From positions 1 through 10,940 of the forward strand of contig CAZDGB010000260.1 of the NCBI GenBank assembly GCA_964504645.1: a stretch of 10,940 nucleotides of DNA, in the 5' to 3' direction. Each line of letters begins with the position of its first letter. The first letter of the stretch is position 1. Of the stretch, positions 7,000 to 10,940 are shown one piece after another. Under the pieces are notes generated by a model that searched no databases, was not told the origin of the DNA, and worked only from the letters and a program-made list of their open reading frames with translations. This DNA is from CAZDGB01 sp964504645. Its GTDB lineage: Bacteria; Planctomycetota; Planctomycetia; Planctomycetales; Planctomycetaceae. The translations under genes were made by a program, and so were the position numbers.

Positions 7000-8310
7000 C
7001 ACCACGTCGGCGATCAGCAGTGTGCGATCGTCGTCGGGGGGGAGGCCGTCGGTGAAGGCGGCGAGGTCGGCGAGGACGCGGCGGAGGGAGACGTCGGCGT
7101 TGCCCCCGCATTGGCAGAGGGCGTCGTCGAGACGCTGCGTGCCGAACATTTCGCCCTGGGGGCTGTGCGCTTCGACGATCCCGTCGGTGTAGAGGACCAG
7201 CCGGTCGCCGGACGACAGCGTGACCGAGTGGTCGATGTACTGGATGTTCGTCATGAAGCCGAGCGGGGGCATGGTGGCGTCATTCAGCGGCTGCACGGCC
7301 GTCACACCGCAGCGGAGCAGCCGCGGCGGATTGTGCCCGGCGCTCGAGTACGTCAACTGGCGCGACTTCGTGTCGTACACGCCGTAAAACGCCGTGATGA
7401 AGTGGCCCGATTTCGACGTGTAGTTCTGCGTCAGTTGCTGATTCAGGTAATGCAGCAACCGGCTGGGCGGGTTCGGCTCGCCGGGGTAGATGTGGGCGAT
7501 GCAGTGCGTGACGGCCATCATCACGGCGGCGGGCGTGCCGTGGCCGCTGACGTCGGCAATCAGCAGGCCCCACTGGTCGTTCGGCAAACGGAAGAGATCG
7601 TAGTAATCGCCGCCGGCCCGCCGCGACGTCTGATAGTGCGCGGCGATCTTCAGCGTCTCGATCTGCGGCATGGTCTGCGGCAGAAGCGACCGCTGGATGT
7701 CGGCGACGGCCTGCAGTTCGCGATCGATCAGCCGGTATGCCTCGTTGCGCTCCTCGACGAGCACTAAATTGTGCGCGGCGCGGCCGAACAGGTTCGACAT
7801 CCAGACTCGCTCCGGCAGCTCCTCATACGGAAACGCGTCCGGCTCCTTGCGGCCGATGATCACCATATTCAGCGCTTCCCCCTGATCGTAGAGCGGCAGC
7901 ACCATCAGCGACCGCTGCCCGGCGAGGAACTCCCGTGCCGGGTCGTCGTCCGCGAGTTGCAGATCGGGAATGATTCGCGGGATGTCTTCGTAGATCAGCT
8001 CGCTGAGCAAGCCCCGGTCGAGGACCGGGAGCTTGTCCGATTCCTTCCACGGATTGATTTCCTTCCACGGATGGCGTTCGTCCTCCCATTGGCTGAAGCG
8101 GGTGACGCGGACGTATGGGTGCTTGAGGTTGCGGCGGCTTAAGGAAATCCGGCAGTCGACCGGCAGAATCTGCTGCATCCGGCGGGCGTACGAGCGCACC
8201 ATCTCCTGCGGGTCGGTCTGCCGGCTCATCTCCCGCATCGTCTGTATGACGGCCTGCAACCGCTGGCACCAGTCGGAATCGGCGTCGAGAATCTGCAGCA
8301 TGTTGGTCAT
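6997..8310 (-). CDS. GAF-domain PP2C/SpoIIE serine phosphatase (RsbU type)
   Basis: The protein has about 437 residues. The N-terminal part (about 20-190) resembles a GAF sensor domain. It leads through a helical linker with the conserved LQAVADIQRSLLPQTMP into a SpoIIE-type PP2C phosphatase domain (about 222-437). Metal and catalytic motifs are present: RAGGDYYD, IADVSGHG, SSAGHNPP, LVLYTDGIVEA and a final DDDRTLL, so it should be active. Such enzymes dephosphorylate Ser/Thr on anti-anti-sigma or STAS proteins in partner-switching control. No partner gene is in this window. Three starts are possible: GTG 8319, ATG 8310 and ATG 8301, the last with CGGA upstream. I chose 8310. Its promoter must lie in the hairpin-rich gap shared with the MFS gene. 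A six-residue tandem repeat (HPWKEI/NPWKES) lies in the GAF region. Confidence 0.93.
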   Translation of the reverse strand: MTNMLQILDADSDWCQRLQAVIQTMREMSRQTDPQEMVRSYARRMQQILPVDCRISLSRRNLKHPYVRVTRFSQWEDERHPWKEINPWKESDKLPVLDRGLLSELIYEDIPRIIPDLQLADDDPAREFLAGQRSLMVLPLYDQGEALNMVIIGRKEPDAFPYEELPERVWMSNLFGRAAHNLVLVEERNEAYRLIDRELQAVADIQRSLLPQTMPQIETLKIAAHYQTSRRAGGDYYDLFRLPNDQWGLLIADVSGHGTPAAVMMAVTHCIAHIYPGEPNPPSRLLHYLNQQLTQNYTSKSGHFITAFYGVYDTKSRQLTYSSAGHNPPRLLRCGVTAVQPLNDATMPPLGFMTNIQYIDHSVTLSSGDRLVLYTDGIVEAHSPQGEMFGTQRLDDALCQCGGNADVSLRRVLADLAAFTDGLPPDDDRTLLIADVV

Positions 8311-8313
8311 CCG

Positions 8314-8437
8314 TAGCACGGGCGGCGCGCCTGTGCGTCTGTGCTGCGAGCAGGCGAGCCGCCTGCTCTACGTTTTTCCTCCGAACCAAAATCGGTTCGC
8401 ACGCTCTACTCTGGCGGACGCCTTGGCGTCTGTCTAG
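8314..8437. repeat. Array of four hairpins in a divergent promoter region
   Basis: Four inverted repeats follow each other: GCACGGGCG/CGCCTGTGC (8316-8336, one mismatch), GAGCAGGC/GCCTGCTC with a 5-nt loop (8348-8368), CGAACC/GGTTCG (8382-8399), and GACGCC/GGCGTC (8417-8430). Several are followed by CTCTAC or TCTAG. The array fills almost all of the gap between the divergently transcribed phosphatase and transporter genes, so it overlaps both promoters. No separate -35/-10 boxes could be assigned. Confidence 0.65.
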
Positions 8438-8444
8438 GATGAAC

Positions 8445-10061
8445 ATGGCTCGCCTTAAACCGCAGCAACCTGCCCTTTGCGAATTCCGGCCGGTCTGCTA
8501 CAACCCCGCCTCCCAAGCTCCCCTGGCAATTCGCGGAACCCAACACGTGTGGTCTTTACCGGCCGCTCGGCGCGCCATCGTGCTCGCCGGCTGTCTGGCT
8601 GCGATTTACACGCAGCTCACCACCTCCCCCTCGACGATTGAATTCGCCAGGTCGATGGGAGCGAACGAATTCCACATCGGCATTCTCGGCGCCCTGCCGA
8701 CGCTGATGCTCTTCGGTCAGTTCCTCGCCGCCGTCCTCGTCAACCATTTGTCCTACCGCCGCTGGACGTGGTTCGCCGCGGCGATGACGCACCGCTTGCT
8801 CCTCATCCCGATCGCGCTCGGACCGTGGATCTATCCCGAAGTCTCCGGGGAATTCTGGGTCTGGGCGCTCCTCGGCGCGACGGCGTTGAACCAGGGGTTG
8901 CTCCATTTCAGTTCGCCGTTGTGGCTCTCGTGGATGGGCGATTACCTGCCGCACGACGGCCTCAGCCGCTTCTGGGGCATCCGGCAGAACTGGATGCAAT
9001 GGTCGGCGGCGGGCTCGCTGGCGTTTGCGGCGCTATTGCTCTCTTACGGCAACCTTTCGCCGCTCTCCGACTTCACGGTGCAGATTCTCGTCGGCAGCTT
9101 CCTCGGCATTCTCGATTTGTGCTTCTTCTTCCGAATTGAGGAGCCGCCGGTCGCGAAGGCGAAGAACCCGCGGTGGCGCGACGTGTTCGCCGAACCGTTC
9201 CGCCGGAAGGAATTCCGCCGTTACATCAGCTTCACCTGTTTCTGGCACTTCGCGGCCATGGCCGGGGCGCCGTTCATCAGCCTGTTTCTGCTGAACGACA
9301 TCGGCATGACGCTGTACCAGGTGCTCGCGCTCTGGTCGTGCTCGTGGATCGGCGGGGCGCTCTGTTCGCATCATCTGGGGCATTGGGCCGACCGCTACGG
9401 TTCGCGGCCCGTGCTGATTCTGTGCATCTCGGGCAAGTCGATCAACATGATCACGCTGCTCCTGGTGCCGGCGCAGCCGACGATCGCGTTCCTCATTCTG
9501 GTGCCGGTCTTCATGCTCGACCAGGCGCTGAACGCGGGGATTCTGATCGCCAACAACGGCTTCATGATCAAGAATTCTCCCAGCGAAAACCGCACGATGT
9601 ACATCGCCGCGTGCCAGGCCCTCGCCGGGTTGGTGGGCGGCATCACGTCGATCGCCGGCGGGGCGATTCTCGCGCAGATGACCGATTTCCACTGGACGTT
9701 CCTCGGCAAGACGTGGGGCCATTTCCACGTGATGTTCGCCGTGAGCGTGGTGCTGCGCTGGATTTCCGTCGCCTGGGTGAAACAGCTCCGCGAGCCGAAC
9801 TCGCAATCGACGCGGCTGATCGTCGACGAATTGCTGAGCGGCCCGGTCGGCCGGTTCCTCGCGTCGCCGGCGAGCGCATTTCTGGTGATCCGCCAGGAAG
9901 AGCTGTCGCCCGCGCTCGCCGACGCCGAGACGACCGAGATGGCCGTCGTCACCGACGAACTGCTCGAAGAAGGCGACACGCCCGAACCGACGCCGCGGCA
10001 AGTCCCCGCGCCGAAGTTGCTGGAGCGGATCGCCCGCAAGCGCGCGGTCGTCAAACGGTAA
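8445..10061 (+). CDS. MFS transporter with long cytoplasmic C-terminal tail
   Basis: The protein has 538 residues from this start and about 12 hydrophobic segments between residues 45 and 450, typical of major facilitator transporters in the inner membrane. The central-loop signature GHWADRYGSRP (314-324, counting from the ATG at 8439) is the duplicate of MFS motif A. Unusual features are a hydrophilic N-terminal extension of about 40 residues and a C-terminal tail of about 90 residues. The tail is acidic (around TDELLEEGDTPEPTP) and then basic at the end (ERIARKRAVVKR). The substrate is unknown. The ATG at 8445 is chosen because AGGA lies 5 nt upstream; the in-frame ATG at 8439 overlaps that site and would add two residues. 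It is transcribed away from the phosphatase gene. A hairpin cluster lies just past its stop. Confidence 0.88.
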   Translation: MARLKPQQPALCEFRPVCYNPASQAPLAIRGTQHVWSLPAARRAIVLAGCLAAIYTQLTTSPSTIEFARSMGANEFHIGILGALPTLMLFGQFLAAVLVNHLSYRRWTWFAAAMTHRLLLIPIALGPWIYPEVSGEFWVWALLGATALNQGLLHFSSPLWLSWMGDYLPHDGLSRFWGIRQNWMQWSAAGSLAFAALLLSYGNLSPLSDFTVQILVGSFLGILDLCFFFRIEEPPVAKAKNPRWRDVFAEPFRRKEFRRYISFTCFWHFAAMAGAPFISLFLLNDIGMTLYQVLALWSCSWIGGALCSHHLGHWADRYGSRPVLILCISGKSINMITLLLVPAQPTIAFLILVPVFMLDQALNAGILIANNGFMIKNSPSENRTMYIAACQALAGLVGGITSIAGGAILAQMTDFHWTFLGKTWGHFHVMFAVSVVLRWISVAWVKQLREPNSQSTRLIVDELLSGPVGRFLASPASAFLVIRQEELSPALADAETTEMAVVTDELLEEGDTPEPTPRQVPAPKLLERIARKRAVVKR

Positions 10062-10074
10062 ACGCTGCCCTTCA

Positions 10075-10160
10075 GAATCCCGGGTTGTCTTCTAACCGAG
10101 ATTCGCTTTGCGCATCATCAGCGAAAGCGAAACCCGGTTATCAGAGCAGAACCGGGTTTC
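10075..10160. terminator. Three-hairpin palindromic cluster between convergent genes
   Basis: Three stems follow the transporter stop: GAATCCCGGGTT/AACCGAGATTC (10075-10104), TTCGCTTT/AAAGCGAA (10102-10131), and GAAACCCGGTT/AACCGGGTTTC (10129-10160, perfect 11-bp arms). The third has the loop ATCAGAGCAG and is nearly the reverse complement of the element at 6968-6999. It lies between the converging transporter and DUF202 genes, where a bidirectional terminator is expected. Confidence 0.65.
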
Positions 10161-10202
10161 TCAAAACGCTTGCGGGTTCGCAATGGTTTTCCCCGCACGA
10201 TG

Positions 10203-10592
10203 TCAGTGCGGCAGATCAAACACGAGATACGCCGCCATCGCGAGTCCCAGCACGGCGAGAACTATCGCGAGCGTGACGCCCAGCGACCAGGCGTTGAAGC
10301 GCAGGACTTCGCCGCGGTCGAGGCGCTGGATGTTGCCGTAGTGCCGGATCGCCGCGCCGACGGTGAGACCGACGCCGAGCAGAATCAACAGCGTGCCGAT
10401 CCACAGCGAGAACCCGGTGCGATGCACGGGCGGCCCACCAGGAATCGCGGCGAGCTCGTGCAGAAACAGGCCAAAGCGAGCGACGACGAACCCGAACCCC
10501 ATCATCGCCAACCCGGTCCGAATCCACGCCAACAACGTCCGCTCCGCCGCGAAATACGTCCGCGCATCGGGCTTTTCCGCGGAGTCGGTCAT
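10203..10592 (-). CDS. DUF202/YidH-family small membrane protein
   Basis: This 129-residue protein has three membrane segments at about 20-44, 61-82 and 104-126. The DUF202 signature FAAERTLLAWIRTGLAMMGFG (14-34) is clear. The family, named after E. coli YidH, has no established biochemical role; DUF202 domains also occur in VTC-type transporter complexes. The ATG is preceded by GAAAG about 6 nt away. A hairpin, CCGCAC/GTGCGG (10193-10211), overlaps the stop codon and could help end transcription. It lies downstream of miaB on the same strand, but a 131-bp inverted-repeat element separates them, so co-transcription is uncertain. Confidence 0.9.
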   Translation of the reverse strand: MTDSAEKPDARTYFAAERTLLAWIRTGLAMMGFGFVVARFGLFLHELAAIPGGPPVHRTGFSLWIGTLLILLGVGLTVGAAIRHYGNIQRLDRGEVLRFNAWSLGVTLAIVLAVLGLAMAAYLVFDLPH

Positions 10593-10613
10593 GGTGTTCT
10601 TTCAGAAAAGCGG

Positions 10614-10744
10614 GGTCCGCAGATTTCGCAGATTCGCGCAGATAGGAAATAGAAGATTGTCGATCTGAGCTCTGGCACTGCCACCAGTTCTATCAAGACA
10701 GTTTTCTGTCTCTGATCTGCGTCAATCTGCGAAATCTGCGGATC
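10614..10744. mobile_element. MITE-like element with 30-bp terminal inverted repeats
   Basis: The left end (10614-10643, GTCCGCAGATTTCGCAGATT) and right end (10715-10744) are reverse complements at about 27 of 30 positions. The 71-bp centre holds a perfect hairpin, AGACAG-TTTT-CTGTCT (10696-10711), and no plausible gene. This CGCAGATT-type repeat is familiar as a dispersed element in many bacterial genomes. A minus-strand open frame through it (with ISQIDADQR and ICEICG) is a translation of the repeat, not a gene. It lies between miaB and the DUF202 gene. Confidence 0.75.
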
Positions 10745-10757
10745 ACCTACTCTTGAA

Positions 10758-10940
10758 TCACGCCAGGATCGGCAGCAGCGGCGAGGTGCCGTGTTGGACT
10801 TCTCGGGTGACGATGTGGCCCAGCAGAGTCGTCTGCGTGCAGTCGTCGACGGCAATGGCGGCGATCGAGCCGGCCAGCCATGGGTTGCCGGGGAAGACGA
10901 CGATGCGGTCGCAGTTCGTGCGGCCCGTCAGTTGCACCGG
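10758..10940 (-). CDS. miaB: MiaB tRNA methylthiotransferase, C-terminal TRAM domain only (5' part outside window)
   Basis: The minus strand is open from the window edge to a TGA at 10758-10760, giving the last 60 residues. QLTGRTNCDRIVVFPGN and the following strand pattern match the C-terminal TRAM RNA-binding domain of MiaB. MiaB is the radical-SAM enzyme that adds a methylthio group to i6A at position 37 of tRNAs. The Fe-S and radical-SAM domains lie beyond the right edge and cannot be checked. Another TRAM-containing methylthiotransferase is possible, but the GRTNCDRIVVF wording favours MiaB. The stop lies about 14 nt before an inverted-repeat element. Confidence 0.85.
   Translation of the reverse strand, partial: PVQLTGRTNCDRIVVFPGNPWLAGSIAAIAVDDCTQTTLLGHIVTREVQHGTSPLLPILA

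Noticed and set aside
8314..8437. CRISPR array or tandem repeat
   Set aside because: The hairpin modules differ in sequence and spacing. There are no identical direct repeats with unique spacers and no cas genes.
9033..10001. Minus-strand open frame of 322 codons opposite the MFS transporter
   Set aside because: It is highly charged, low-complexity sequence without family features. The plus-strand transporter explains the region.
10589..10855. Minus-strand open frame of 88 codons across the inverted-repeat element
   Set aside because: Much of it is a translation of the repeat, and the rest is an out-of-frame reading of the miaB 3' end.

Overview
The window is high-GC bacterial DNA, most likely from a planctomycete. 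This is inferred from gene content and style: a Tat-exported TIM-barrel sugar isomerase-like protein, a GAF/SpoIIE phosphatase, an nfeD-floA pair, and many intergenic palindromic repeats. No rRNA, tRNA or other phylogenetic marker is present to confirm it.

Layout, left to right. (1) Bases 1-3330 hold a minus-strand, operon-like trio. In transcription order it is a ferritin-like di-iron protein (DUF455-like), a Tat-signal sugar phosphate isomerase/epimerase-like protein, and an NAD-dependent epimerase/dehydratase-like protein cut by the left window edge. Palindromes fill the two gaps between these genes and overlap the stop codons. (2) A short divergent gap leads to a plus-strand cluster at 3481-6950: a short NfeD-family membrane protein, flotillin-like FloA, a one-pass membrane protein with a Pro/Lys-rich stalk, and a family-4 glycosyltransferase. 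NfeD and FloA are a known membrane-microdomain pair; the next two genes follow closely and may be co-transcribed. (3) A convergent minus-strand GAF plus SpoIIE/PP2C phosphatase (RsbU type) occupies 6997-8310. (4) It is divergent from a plus-strand MFS transporter at 8445-10061; the gap between their starts is an array of hairpins. (5) A minus-strand DUF202/YidH-type small membrane protein follows at 10203-10592. (6) The C-terminal TRAM domain of MiaB, the tRNA methylthiotransferase, enters from the right edge.

I see no CRISPR array, phage or defence island, and no coherent new multi-gene system. The genes are mostly ordinary housekeeping, envelope and regulatory genes. The striking part is the density of small palindromic or terminal-inverted-repeat elements: at least seven loci of five or more sequence types in about 11 kb. 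One lies in frame inside the ferritin-like gene, and others supply or overlap stop codons. Two enzymes also carry substitutions at canonical catalytic positions: Cys for Lys in the epimerase YxxxK motif, and Gln for the first Glu of the glycosyltransferase EX7E motif.
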